Positions 44,856 to 53,378 of a stretch of 64,000 nt of DNA are shown here, piece by piece. The position numbers were made by a program, and so were the translations under genes. The notes under the pieces were generated by a model. That model worked only from the letters and a program-made list of their open reading frames with translations, had not been told where the DNA came from and did no database searches. Location: contig JAFZHD010000022.1 in assembly GCA_017555085.1 (NCBI GenBank), forward strand, positions 1 through 64,000, given 5' to 3'. Every line of letters begins with the position of its first letter. Within the stretch, counting starts at the first letter, position 1. Origin of the DNA: Muribaculaceae bacterium. Its GTDB lineage: Bacteria; Bacteroidota; Bacteroidia; Bacteroidales; Muribaculaceae.

Positions 44856-46577
44856 ATGCGCAAACTCATCACCGCACTGCTTACAACCATTTCAGTTATG
44901 ACATCTATTGCCAACGACACCGTTACCGTCAATCTCCGCCTAATCGAGACCACCGATGTGCATGGCAATTTCTACCCCTACGACTTCATCAACAGCCGCC
45001 CATGGAAAGGCAGCCTTGCACAGGTTGCAACATTTGTCAAACAGCAGCGCGATGAGTTGGGCAGCGAAAATGTGATACTCCTTGATAACGGCGACATTCT
45101 GCAAGGTCAGCCCACTGTCTATTACTACAATTTCATGGACACCACATCGACCCACATCACCGCCCGCATGATGAATCACATGAAATATGATGCGGCGACC
45201 GTGGGCAATCACGACATCGAAACCGGACACCCCGTCTATGACCGTTGGGTAGCGCAATGCGACTTTCCCATGCTTGGCGCCAACGCCATCAAAACCGCTA
45301 CCGAAACACCCTATTTCAAGCCATACACCATCATCACTCGCCACGGAATCAAGATTGCCGTATTGGGCCTGACAACGCCTGCCATTCCGGCATGGTTGCC
45401 CGAAAATCTGTGGCAAGGAATGAAATTTGACGACATGGTCGAAACCGCTCGTCATTGGGTTCCCATCATTCAACAAACCGAAAATCCCCACCTCATTGTC
45501 GGACTTTTCCACTCGGGCAGTTCGGGTGCATCAACATCGGGGTATGACGAAAACGCATCGGCAAAAGTCGCGCAACAAGTACCCGGCTTTGATGTGATTT
45601 TTATGGGACACGACCACCGTCACACCCTTGATACTATCACAAACATTGATGGCAAAAACACAATCATCCTCAACCCCGCAAGCAATGCCCATGCCGTGGC
45701 TGTTGCCGATGTAAAAATATGCCTTGCCAACGGCACAATCACACAAAAATCTATCACACCCTCAATACAGTCGGTCAAAGAACTTGCCTCTGAAAAAGAG
45801 TTCAGCTCACTGTTTGCGCCTGCACAAGAAACTGTCAAACAGTTTGTGTCACAAGTCATCGGTCAATGCGACACCACAATCACTACACGCGATGCCTACT
45901 TTGGTCCGTCGGCATTTGTCGATTTCATCCACCAACTGCAACTATCCATTACCGGCGCTCAAATTTCGCTTGCCGCACCACTGTCGTTTGACGCATCAAT
46001 CAAGCAAGGCGACATCACAATGGCCGACATGTTTAACCTTTACAAGTTTGAAAACATGCTCTACGCCATGCACCTCACAGGCGCCGAAATCAAGAGACAT
46101 CTTGAATTGTCGTATGAAAATTGGATAAACACAATAACATCGGCCAACGACCATTTGCTCAAACTCAAAAACGACACAAAACAGGCGCGTTTGCAAAATC
46201 CCGCCTACAATTTTGACTCTGCCGCCGGCATCTTATATACCGTTGATGTTACCAAGCCATACGGCCAACGCATCACTATCACATCACTTGCCAACGGCGA
46301 ACGATTTGACCCTGCCACAACCTATACCGTGGCCGTCAACTCCTATCGCGGCAACGGCGGCGGCAACCTGCTCACACAAGGCGCGGGAATACCCTCCGAC
46401 CAACTCACAAGCCGCGTCATTTGGTCAACCGACATCGACTTGCGCTATCATATGATGCAACAAATAAAACAAGCAGGGACCATCAGCCCCCGCCCGTTAA
46501 ATCATTGGCGTTTTGTGCCGGCCGAAATTGTTGATCCGGCAATCGTTCGCGATTATTTGTTGCTGTTCCCGCAGTAA
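44856..46577 (+). CDS. Secreted 5'-nucleotidase/2',3'-cyclic phosphodiesterase-like metallophosphatase
   Basis: 573 residues from MRKLITALLTTIS, a signal peptide. The calcineurin-like part has ETTDVHGNFYPYDF, LLDNGDILQGQP, TVGNHDIETGH, VGLFHSGSSG and FMGHDHRHT, all metal-binding blocks. The C-terminal 5'-nucleotidase domain (about 340-530) includes FKLNK-type equivalent YKFENMLYAMHLTGAEIKRH and VNSYRGNGGG. It would dephosphorylate extracytoplasmic nucleotides and provide nucleosides. An in-frame upstream start at 44832 overlaps the previous gene and is less likely. Confidence 0.92.
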   Translation: MRKLITALLTTISVMTSIANDTVTVNLRLIETTDVHGNFYPYDFINSRPWKGSLAQVATFVKQQRDELGSENVILLDNGDILQGQPTVYYYNFMDTTSTHITARMMNHMKYDAATVGNHDIETGHPVYDRWVAQCDFPMLGANAIKTATETPYFKPYTIITRHGIKIAVLGLTTPAIPAWLPENLWQGMKFDDMVETARHWVPIIQQTENPHLIVGLFHSGSSGASTSGYDENASAKVAQQVPGFDVIFMGHDHRHTLDTITNIDGKNTIILNPASNAHAVAVADVKICLANGTITQKSITPSIQSVKELASEKEFSSLFAPAQETVKQFVSQVIGQCDTTITTRDAYFGPSAFVDFIHQLQLSITGAQISLAAPLSFDASIKQGDITMADMFNLYKFENMLYAMHLTGAEIKRHLELSYENWINTITSANDHLLKLKNDTKQARLQNPAYNFDSAAGILYTVDVTKPYGQRITITSLANGERFDPATTYTVAVNSYRGNGGGNLLTQGAGIPSDQLTSRVIWSTDIDLRYHMMQQIKQAGTISPRPLNHWRFVPAEIVDPAIVRDYLLLFPQ

Positions 46578-46580
46578 TTG

Positions 46581-47198
46581 CTAATCCTGTTTGACGCCCT
46601 TCATCACCCCGACAAACAATAGTGCATCGTCAGGTAAGGTGTATTGCAAACTGCCGTTATCGCGCAGTTCCATCAGCAAGCGACCAAGCAAATTTGGGCC
46701 TACAAAGTTATCGCCGTCAGGCTTTACGCCCCACGCATCAGGTTTTTTCTTTGGCATGGTAGTTTGGTCCTCTACGATAAAGAATCCTTTGCTTTCTTCA
46801 AGTTTGGCACGAAATGCCTCGCTTTGCTCATATTTCTTTGTCAGGCAAAATTTCATCGCGTCAATCACCATCTGCGGCCAATCACTACGACGATAGTCTT
46901 TTTCGTAACTCTTTACCGTTTTCTTGATTTGGTAACACTTTTTGCCACTGCGTGTTGTGTTGTCATTGATGCGCCCTATCACCTCGGCATCGGTAAATTT
47001 CATCATCTGAAACAAGTGCTCACTGCTCTTGAATGTCACACCGTCAATCTCAATGGGAGTTGCTGCAAAATTGCAGAATATGCCCCATTCCTCGTCCACC
47101 TTGTGAATGGTTACACACTGCGACTTAGGATAGGTTTCATATCCATAATAATCATGATAAAACTCTTCAATAAATGATGAGATACTATAAAAACTCAT
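46581..47198 (-). CDS. NADAR-family protein (ADP-ribose-processing; candidate antitoxin)
   Basis: 205 residues. NADAR (formerly DUF1768) hallmarks are intact: EWGIFCNFAATPIEIDGVTF, SSEHLFQMMKF (Glu60), DWPQMVIDAMKFCL, FFIVEDQ, DAWGVKP (Trp157) and GPNLLGRLLMELR (Asn169). Family members hydrolyse N-glycosidic bonds to ADP-ribose; some are known to remove ADP-ribose from guanine and so neutralise DarT-type toxins. Here its ATG shares a base with the stop of an ADP-ribosyltransferase-fold gene (TAATG). It ends 3 bases from the convergent 5'-nucleotidase gene with no terminator visible between. Confidence 0.88.
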   Translation of the reverse strand: MSFYSISSFIEEFYHDYYGYETYPKSQCVTIHKVDEEWGIFCNFAATPIEIDGVTFKSSEHLFQMMKFTDAEVIGRINDNTTRSGKKCYQIKKTVKSYEKDYRRSDWPQMVIDAMKFCLTKKYEQSEAFRAKLEESKGFFIVEDQTTMPKKKPDAWGVKPDGDNFVGPNLLGRLLMELRDNGSLQYTLPDDALLFVGVMKGVKQD

Positions 47199-47791
47199 TA
47201 CTTTACCTTGATTTGCGAGCCTTCAACAAGTTTGTTCTCATCATCTACTCTCACCTGCTCCACTCCGACAATTGTGATGTTATCTCCGTTCAAAACGGCA
47301 CAATTGACATCACCGTCGGGTTTGCTATAAACAACTGGCCACACCAGATACTTCACACCTATTTCGTCAAGAAACACTGTGGCCGCATTTTCGGCTGCTG
47401 CATCGGCCTTGTCCGACATCTTCTTGACCGTGCCTCTATTATTTGTGAGCACATTGCCAAGATATTTGCGAAACAGTTTTCCGTCAGCCAACACTTCTGC
47501 GGGCATCTCTTCCCCGAGTTTGGCCACGGTGCGAGCCACGATGTCGGCATTCACAGGACAAAGTAAACGCACATGGTTATCATCAGTGATATCAGGCACT
47601 TCGACAGTATAAACATACACCATGCCAACGCCATTAGCCTTGGCGGCCTTTGATCCATAAAGTGCGGCTGTGGCATATCTTGATGTGAGATAAACCCCGT
47701 GTCCAAACTTTGATTTGCCTTCGCCCTCGCCAAGATGCGACAACGAAAATCTGTCAAACAAACGACATGTTCCGTGATAGAATAGTTCCAT
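47198..47791 (-). CDS. ADP-ribosyltransferase-fold protein (DUF3990/PARP-like; candidate toxin)
   Basis: 197 residues. The N-terminus has two ART landmarks: YHGT (His6) and KFGHGVYLTSRYATAALYG (Tyr34), closely like the H and Y elements of PARP/diphtheria-toxin-type enzymes and of DUF3990 proteins. The last strand, VNCAVLNGDNITIVGVE, aligns with the position of the PARP catalytic Glu (NEYIVYD), but an Asn (163) stands there. MVYVYTVEV is the strand typical between them. It probably uses NAD to modify a nucleic acid or protein. Its stop overlaps the NADAR start. The assignment is by motif; confidence in the fold is moderate to good. Confidence 0.72.
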   Translation of the reverse strand: MELFYHGTCRLFDRFSLSHLGEGEGKSKFGHGVYLTSRYATAALYGSKAAKANGVGMVYVYTVEVPDITDDNHVRLLCPVNADIVARTVAKLGEEMPAEVLADGKLFRKYLGNVLTNNRGTVKKMSDKADAAAENAATVFLDEIGVKYLVWPVVYSKPDGDVNCAVLNGDNITIVGVEQVRVDDENKLVEGSQIKVK

Positions 47792-47927
47792 TATGTATGT
47801 TTTTTAAGCCGTTAATGACTTATTAAATTTCGCCATTAATATACTTTTTAATCAAAGATGCACGACTCAAAGGTTTTGATGTATCTTCAATATCTTCATT
47901 TGTGTCATAATCCAAGAGCACCTACTA

Positions 47928-48407
47928 TTACTGTTTACACCTAACTGTTAACGACAAATAGTAATCCATATCGGCATGCATTTGCTCAAATTCTTTAACA
48001 GTTATCTTCTTAACCACGTTTGCTTCACACAATTCATTCAATATCTCCTGCGGGATTTCATTTGACTGATATTCCATGCAATCATCTTCAATCGAATCTT
48101 CATATAAATACATATAACCACCTTGTTGAGCACTACACATTCGGCCATCAGACAATTTTATATCAAAATCATTCCAGATATAAATATCGCAATCTTTATC
48201 TTGTGGCAAGAATATTCTCACATAATAATCACACATCCAATCGCTATAATCCTCCCCATTGTATTTGTCCTCTAATTCAGACAAACTCTCAGGCGATTCA
48301 TCTCGTGAAAGGCTTTCTTCAAAGGTGTATTTTTTCACCTCATCCCATTCATATTCGCTGTTATCAAAATAGAAAACGGCTTCTTTTGACAAACTATTGG
48401 TTTCCAT
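47928..48407 (-). CDS. Acidic protein of unknown function upstream of the ART-NADAR pair
   Basis: 159 residues, rich in Asp, Glu and Tyr (for example SRDESPESLSELEDKYNGED), with no signal peptide, membrane helix or recognised motif. It has a consensus promoter at 48442-48472 and is followed, 136 bases on and in the same direction, by the ART gene. It may be co-transcribed. The strongly acidic character would fit an immunity or nucleic-acid-mimic role, but this is speculation. No homologous family is recognised by eye. Confidence 0.6.
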   Translation of the reverse strand: METNSLSKEAVFYFDNSEYEWDEVKKYTFEESLSRDESPESLSELEDKYNGEDYSDWMCDYYVRIFLPQDKDCDIYIWNDFDIKLSDGRMCSAQQGGYMYLYEDSIEDDCMEYQSNEIPQEILNELCEANVVKKITVKEFEQMHADMDYYLSLTVRCKQ

Positions 48408-48441
48408 GATTACTCTAAATTACAATGTTAGTTTTATAAGG

Positions 48442-48472
48442 CAAATATAATAAATTTCTCTTATGCAACAAA
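48442..48472 (-). promoter_or_regulatory. Promoter of the acidic protein/ART/NADAR unit
   Basis: Minus strand: TTTG at 48472-48469, 19-base spacer, TATATTTG at 48449-48442; a full consensus match 35 bases before the start of the acidic protein gene. Confidence 0.7.
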
Positions 48473-48750
48473 AAAACACCATTTCTACTCGTTGTTCTTT
48501 TCATATCTTTTATTGTATCATTTCTAAAACAATTAGCCTTTTACTTATAGATAACACATACCCCTCCTCATTTTCATCTGTCATGCCCTGCCGCTTCTCC
48601 GCCAGTGACTCTCGCGCTCCTTGACAGTGCTAAAAAAATCTTTTTATTCTTAAATATACATTTTGTATTAAAATTTTTACTAAATTTGGCACCGACATTT
48701 GATTGCCTCAATGGGCAATTAGAATAATAATCTTTTTATACTCTTTTTAT
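48473..48750. other. Divergent intergenic region
   Basis: AT-rich gap before the DUF349 gene. TAAATTTG at 48681-48688 is a likely -7 element for that gene, with TTTG at 48662-48665 (spacer 15, shorter than usual). Nothing else was recognised. Confidence 0.45.
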
Positions 48751-50568
48751 ATGGAATTGCGTGAACAGTCTGTTAATCCCGAAATCGTGGAAACAGACCA
48801 AATCTTGGAGAACGGACAAGATGTCCAAAATGTGAATGAAGAAGTAGTTAACTCAGAAGCAAATAATGCCGAAGAACCTACAAAAGAACAATTAATTGAA
48901 TTAGCCGCCGAATTGGCCGAAAAGCCCGCGGCCGAAATTGCTCAGGAGGTGAACAAACTCAAACAGCAATTCCACGCAATTCGCAAAAAAGAGATTGAAG
49001 CAGAAAAAGCCGAATTTATCGAAAAAGGCAACGAAGAAGCTGCATTTGCTCCTCGCGTTGACGAACTTGAAGAAAAATTCAAAGAAATTGTGGCTGTCAT
49101 CAAAGAAAAGAAAGCCGCTTACATTGCCGAACTCGAAGCACAACGCCAAGCAAACTTTGAACGCAAAAACGCTATCATTGACCAAATTCTTGAAATCGCA
49201 GCCGATACCGACAATGTAAACCGCCACTTTGACAAAATCAAAGACTTGCAACAAGAATTCAAGACAGTAGGTGAAGTGCCCGCCACCGAAATGAGCGAAC
49301 AATGGAAACGCTTCCAAGACGCTATCGAGCGCTACTACGACCAACTAAAAATCAATAAAGACTTACGCGACTATGATTTCAAGAAAAACCTCGAAATCAA
49401 ACAGTTGCTCATTGCCGAAGCACAAAAACTTGACGAAGAAGCCGATGTTATCGTGGCATTCCGCCGCTTGCAAGACCTTCACGAAAAATGGCGTGAAACA
49501 GGCCCTGTGGCAAAAGACATTCGCGAAGAAATCTGGACCCAATTCAAAGACGCATCTGCGGCCGTAAACAAAAAATATCAGGCACACTTTGAAGAACGCA
49601 AATCGCGCGAACAAGAAAACGAAAATGCCAAAACCGCTATCTGCGAACGCGTCGAAGCTCTCGATTTCGATTCATTGAAATCGGCTGCTGCTTGGGACGA
49701 AATGACTAAAACCATTCTCGCAGCACAAGAAGACTGGAAAAAACTCGGCTTTGCTTCAAAGAAAATGAACAATGCTTTATTTGCCCGTTTCCGCCAAACT
49801 TGCGACCGCTTCTTTGAAATGAAAGCCGACTTCTTCAAACGCACAAAAGACGAATTGGCAACAAACCTCGAAAAGAAAATCGCCCTCTGCGAACGCGCCG
49901 AAGCTCTCAAAGACAGCACCGACTGGAAAAAGACTACCGACGAATTGGTGGCTCTGCAAAAAGAATGGAAAACTGTTGGCACTGTTGCCAAAAAACATAG
50001 CGATACCGTGTGGAAACGCTTCCTGGCCGCTTGCGACTATTTCTTTGAACAAAAGAAAAAAAGCACATCAGGCACCCGTCGCACCGAGCAAGCCAACCTC
50101 GCCGCTAAAAAAGAAGTTATTGAACAAATTGTCGCTATTGATAACGAAACTCCCCGCGACCAAGCTATCGCCAAAGTGAAAGAACTCATGGCTCAATGGC
50201 AACAAATCGGCCATGTGCCTTTCAAAGAGAAAGATGCCGTTTATGAAGCATATCGCAAAGCCGTAAACGAGGCTTACGAGCGCTTTGACATCAAAGAAAC
50301 AAAGGCAAACTTTGCTAACTTTGAGAACTCAATCAACGAAATGAGTGGCAACAAAGACAAGCTCTATCGCGAACGCGAACGCCTTGTGCGCGCCTATGAA
50401 CAAAAGAAAGCAGAATTGCAAACCTACGAAAACAACCTCGGTTTCTTCAACAGCAAGTCTAAGAGCGGCGACTCAATGGTGCGCGAAATGGAACGCAAAA
50501 TGCAACGCATCAAAGACGACATCGAAGTCCTTGAAAAGAAAATCGGCGTAATCGATAGCAAACTCTAA
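48751..50568 (+). CDS. DUF349-repeat protein
   Basis: 605 residues from MELREQSVNPE; the frame is open 16 codons upstream, but this start fits the promoter. Apart from an acidic N-terminal 45 residues, it is built of long helices with about five DUF349 repeats, each carrying a segment such as LHEKWRETGPVAKDIREEIW, AQEDWKKLGFASKKMNNALF, LQKEWKTVGTVAKKHSDTVW or MAQWQQIGHVPFKEKDAVYE. A C-terminal coiled coil (ERERLVRAYEQKKAELQTYE) follows. DUF349 proteins are common in Bacteroidota and Actinobacteria; function is unknown. No signal peptide, so probably cytoplasmic. Confidence 0.88.
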   Translation: MELREQSVNPEIVETDQILENGQDVQNVNEEVVNSEANNAEEPTKEQLIELAAELAEKPAAEIAQEVNKLKQQFHAIRKKEIEAEKAEFIEKGNEEAAFAPRVDELEEKFKEIVAVIKEKKAAYIAELEAQRQANFERKNAIIDQILEIAADTDNVNRHFDKIKDLQQEFKTVGEVPATEMSEQWKRFQDAIERYYDQLKINKDLRDYDFKKNLEIKQLLIAEAQKLDEEADVIVAFRRLQDLHEKWRETGPVAKDIREEIWTQFKDASAAVNKKYQAHFEERKSREQENENAKTAICERVEALDFDSLKSAAAWDEMTKTILAAQEDWKKLGFASKKMNNALFARFRQTCDRFFEMKADFFKRTKDELATNLEKKIALCERAEALKDSTDWKKTTDELVALQKEWKTVGTVAKKHSDTVWKRFLAACDYFFEQKKKSTSGTRRTEQANLAAKKEVIEQIVAIDNETPRDQAIAKVKELMAQWQQIGHVPFKEKDAVYEAYRKAVNEAYERFDIKETKANFANFENSINEMSGNKDKLYRERERLVRAYEQKKAELQTYENNLGFFNSKSKSGDSMVREMERKMQRIKDDIEVLEKKIGVIDSKL

Positions 50569-50738
50569 CAATTCTCGAAAAAGTCATTCAATACCGAATA
50601 AATTTTCCGGGCAGTTCTCACAATAAAGTCCGGTAATTATTCGTTTCATAATTAAAGATACAACAGGGCGGTAACACACAACATTACCGCCCGGTTGCTA
50701 TACCATGGAACGAAACCTCATAAAACCATCGGCTAACA

Positions 50739-52127
50739 ATGACTAAAGCAAATAATAACGAAGGCTACGGACGCTATATACAACTCATATTGACAGCATC
50801 AGACTTGATTCTGCTCAATATTATTTTTGTTTTGACATGCCTTCTTTCACACGACATGATTCGTGAGCACGCCCGTGTCACAATGTTTCTTGTCAACCTT
50901 TCTTATCTCCCCATCGCACTATGGTTTAAAAACACCACCAGCCAGCGAACAATCTATATGGACCACATATTTTTGCATGTGATACAGACCGTTGGCATAC
51001 ACGCACTCTTATTTGTAACCATGTCCTATGTGCTAAAAATTTGGCACATACCAGCCAAAACATTATTGTTTTTTTATACGCTCATGTTCACCGGCTTCAC
51101 CTTGTGGTGGTCAATAGCCCGACGCATAACAAAATACTACCGAAGCATTGGCCGCAACTTTATCCAAGCAGTAATCATTGGCACAAATCCCACAGCATTA
51201 CGCCTTTATAACGAAATGTTGTCTGATGCCGGTTATGGATATAAAGTCATGGGATTTTTCGACAAAGAATGCCCCGAAGACTTCAAAGAAAACTACCTCG
51301 GCACTATCGAAGACCTCGACGCCTATGTCAAAGCCCAACAAATCGATGAAATCTATTTCGCCATATCAGGGCAAGACGACGAAACCATAGGCCGAGTAAT
51401 CAAAATCGCCGATGACAATGTCATTCAATTCTACTTTGTGCCACAAATCAGCCGATACATCAACCGCGGATTTGACCTCTACAACATGGGCCCAGTAGCC
51501 GTAATGACATTGCGACGCAACCCGCTCAAACGATTTGTCAACCGATTGCTCAAACGCTCATTTGACCTGTTATTCTCGTCAATAGTGTTGCTCTTCTCCC
51601 CCATCGTGTTTATCCCCGTGGCCATTGCCATCAAACTGTCATCGCCAGGCCCCGTATTCTTCAAGCAGAAACGCACCGGCCACCTCGGCAAAGACTTCAA
51701 TTGCTACAAATTCCGCACAATGAAAGTCAACACCGACAGCGACAGTAAACAAGCCGAGAAAAACGACCCACGCAAAACACGCGTAGGCGACTTCTTGCGC
51801 AAAACAAGCATTGACGAACTCCCCCAATTTATCAATGTATTTCTCGGTGACATGTCAGTCGTAGGCCCACGCCCACACATGCTCAAACACACCCACGATT
51901 ACAGCCAACTCATTGACAAATACATGGTTCGCCATGCCATCAAACCTGGCATCACCGGCTGGGCACAAGTAAACGGTTATCGCGGACAGACCGAGCAACT
52001 GTGGCAAATGGAAAAACGCGTCGAGCACGATGTGTGGTACATCGAAAACTGGACATTCCTCCTTGATGTTAAAATCATCATACGCACCGTAATCAACGCC
52101 ATTCAAGGCGAAAAAAACGCATTCTAA
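50739..52127 (+). CDS. Undecaprenyl-phosphate sugar phosphotransferase (WcaJ-like)
   Basis: 462 residues. Four or five membrane helices fill the first 140 residues. A CoA-binding-like domain has AVIIGTNPTALRLYNEML. A further membrane segment (about 270-300) leads to the bacterial sugar transferase domain: KRSFDLLFSSIVLLFSPIVF, PGPVFFKQKRTGHLGKDFNC, KFRTMKVN, KTSIDELPQFINVF and VGPRPHM. It would load a hexose-1-phosphate onto undecaprenyl phosphate to start exopolysaccharide or capsule synthesis. No glycosyltransferase cluster is adjacent. Confidence 0.93.
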   Translation: MTKANNNEGYGRYIQLILTASDLILLNIIFVLTCLLSHDMIREHARVTMFLVNLSYLPIALWFKNTTSQRTIYMDHIFLHVIQTVGIHALLFVTMSYVLKIWHIPAKTLLFFYTLMFTGFTLWWSIARRITKYYRSIGRNFIQAVIIGTNPTALRLYNEMLSDAGYGYKVMGFFDKECPEDFKENYLGTIEDLDAYVKAQQIDEIYFAISGQDDETIGRVIKIADDNVIQFYFVPQISRYINRGFDLYNMGPVAVMTLRRNPLKRFVNRLLKRSFDLLFSSIVLLFSPIVFIPVAIAIKLSSPGPVFFKQKRTGHLGKDFNCYKFRTMKVNTDSDSKQAEKNDPRKTRVGDFLRKTSIDELPQFINVFLGDMSVVGPRPHMLKHTHDYSQLIDKYMVRHAIKPGITGWAQVNGYRGQTEQLWQMEKRVEHDVWYIENWTFLLDVKIIIRTVINAIQGEKNAF

Positions 52128-52166
52128 TCAACCCTTATAAATTTAACCCAACCACATCTCACAACT

Positions 52167-53045
52167 ATGGCAAAAACTAAAACACAACGCAAACCCGCGA
52201 CACCAAAACGCAAAAAGAAAACATCTAACAGCAATTACATTTTTAAGTGGATAATGCTGATAATAATCGCCGTTGCACTCATAATCTTTGCCACAGGCAA
52301 CATCACAATAAATAGCGAAAAACAGCATACCGAAGCCCAATTTGACGACCTCACATCCGTAGCCACAGCGCCACAAACGCCCGAGCACCTCGTCAGTTAC
52401 TCAGCCATGACAGTGTCATTCAACCCCAAACTGCACATACCCAACTGGGTATCATGGGAACTCACACGCCAAGAAACCGAAGGCACACTCCCCCGCAAAG
52501 ACCGATTCTTGTGCGACGACCTCGTACCAGGCTGCCCCGACCATTGGGACTACTCCTATTCAGGCTATGACCGCGGCCACATGGCACCCGCAGCCGACAT
52601 GAAATGGAGCGAAAAAGCCATGGAAGAATCATTCCTGCTCACCAATATCTGCCCGCAAGCCAAAAGCCTCAACTCAGGCACATGGAAAAAACTCGAAGAC
52701 AAATGCCGCACATGGGCACAAATCGATAGCGCAATCATCATCGTATGCGGCCCCATCGTCACCGACCCAATCAAAGAATACATCGGCGACTCACGCGTAG
52801 CCGTACCACAGCGCTTCTTCAAAGCCATCATCTCACCCTATGCCAATACCCCACGCGGCATCGGCTTCATCATGCCCAACGCCAAAGTCCCCGGCGGCAT
52901 GCAAGCAGCAGCAGTAACCATCGACAGCATCGAAGCAGTCACAGGCCACGACCTCTTCCACGCCCTCCCCGACGACCTCGAAGCCACCCTCGAATCCCAA
53001 TGCCGCTTCCACACATGGAGCACCCTCCGCCCTAGACAGCAATAA
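52167..53045 (+). CDS. DNA/RNA non-specific endonuclease (NUC1-type), membrane anchored
   Basis: 292 residues. A basic N-terminus (KTKTQRKPATPKRKKKTS) and one membrane helix (about 29-50) place the nuclease domain outside the cytoplasm. The beta-beta-alpha-metal site is YDRGHMAPAADM (DRGH) with the supporting Asn in LLTNICPQAKSLNSGTW. PIVTDPIKEYIGD and RFFKAIISP are typical later segments. It degrades DNA and RNA, perhaps for nutrition. It is 39 bases after the sugar transferase gene and ends shortly before a strong terminator. Confidence 0.92.
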   Translation: MAKTKTQRKPATPKRKKKTSNSNYIFKWIMLIIIAVALIIFATGNITINSEKQHTEAQFDDLTSVATAPQTPEHLVSYSAMTVSFNPKLHIPNWVSWELTRQETEGTLPRKDRFLCDDLVPGCPDHWDYSYSGYDRGHMAPAADMKWSEKAMEESFLLTNICPQAKSLNSGTWKKLEDKCRTWAQIDSAIIIVCGPIVTDPIKEYIGDSRVAVPQRFFKAIISPYANTPRGIGFIMPNAKVPGGMQAAAVTIDSIEAVTGHDLFHALPDDLEATLESQCRFHTWSTLRPRQQ

Positions 53046-53120
53046 CATTTCCATCCGCGAAACACAAAACGGCTCCATAAATACGAATAAAGACTGCATC
53101 TCTATATAAATAAACAAAAA

Positions 53121-53145
53121 ACGGCAAGTGCAAAACACTTGCCGT
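53121..53145. terminator. Bidirectional terminator between endonuclease gene and tRNA
   Basis: Perfect 10-base stem ACGGCAAGTG / CACTTGCCGT with loop CAAAA, T-run on the plus side (TTTTTG) and A-run before it (T-run on the minus strand). It serves both converging units. Confidence 0.9.
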
Positions 53146-53155
53146 TTTTGTTTTG

Positions 53156-53229
53156 TGGTCCCACTTGGGCTTGAACCAAGGACTCCCTGATTATGAGTCA
53201 GGTGCTCTAACCAACTGAGCTATAGGACC
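53156..53229 (-). tRNA. tRNA with CAT anticodon (elongator Met or lysidine-modified Ile2)
   Basis: A complete 74-base cloverleaf: acceptor GGTCCTA/TGGGACC (one G:T), D stem GCTC/GAGC, anticodon arm CCTGA-CTCATAA-TCAGG, T arm CTTGG/CCAAG, discriminator A. No CCA is encoded. The normal 1:72 pair and C11:G24 exclude initiator. Choice between elongator Met and Ile2 is open: C4:G69 and T12:A23 are Ile-like, whereas T29:A41 is Met-like. Its promoter is about 75 bases upstream. Confidence 0.88.
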
Positions 53230-53305
53230 TATTGATGTGTGATTTGAGCGTACATATATTGGCCGATTTCTCGTCCTTTGACACTCTTCTCCATCAAAGC
53301 GAGTG

Positions 53306-53337
53306 CAAAGATACTAATCTTTTTCCAATTTTGCAAC
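53306..53337 (-). promoter_or_regulatory. Promoter of the CAT-anticodon tRNA
   Basis: Minus strand: GTTG (one mismatch to TTTG) at 53337-53334, 20-base spacer, TATCTTTG at 53313-53306. The tRNA starts about 76 bases downstream. Confidence 0.55.
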
Positions 53338-53378
53338 CCACAGCTCTATTTTTAGTTATGCCTCATCTTGAATCGCGC

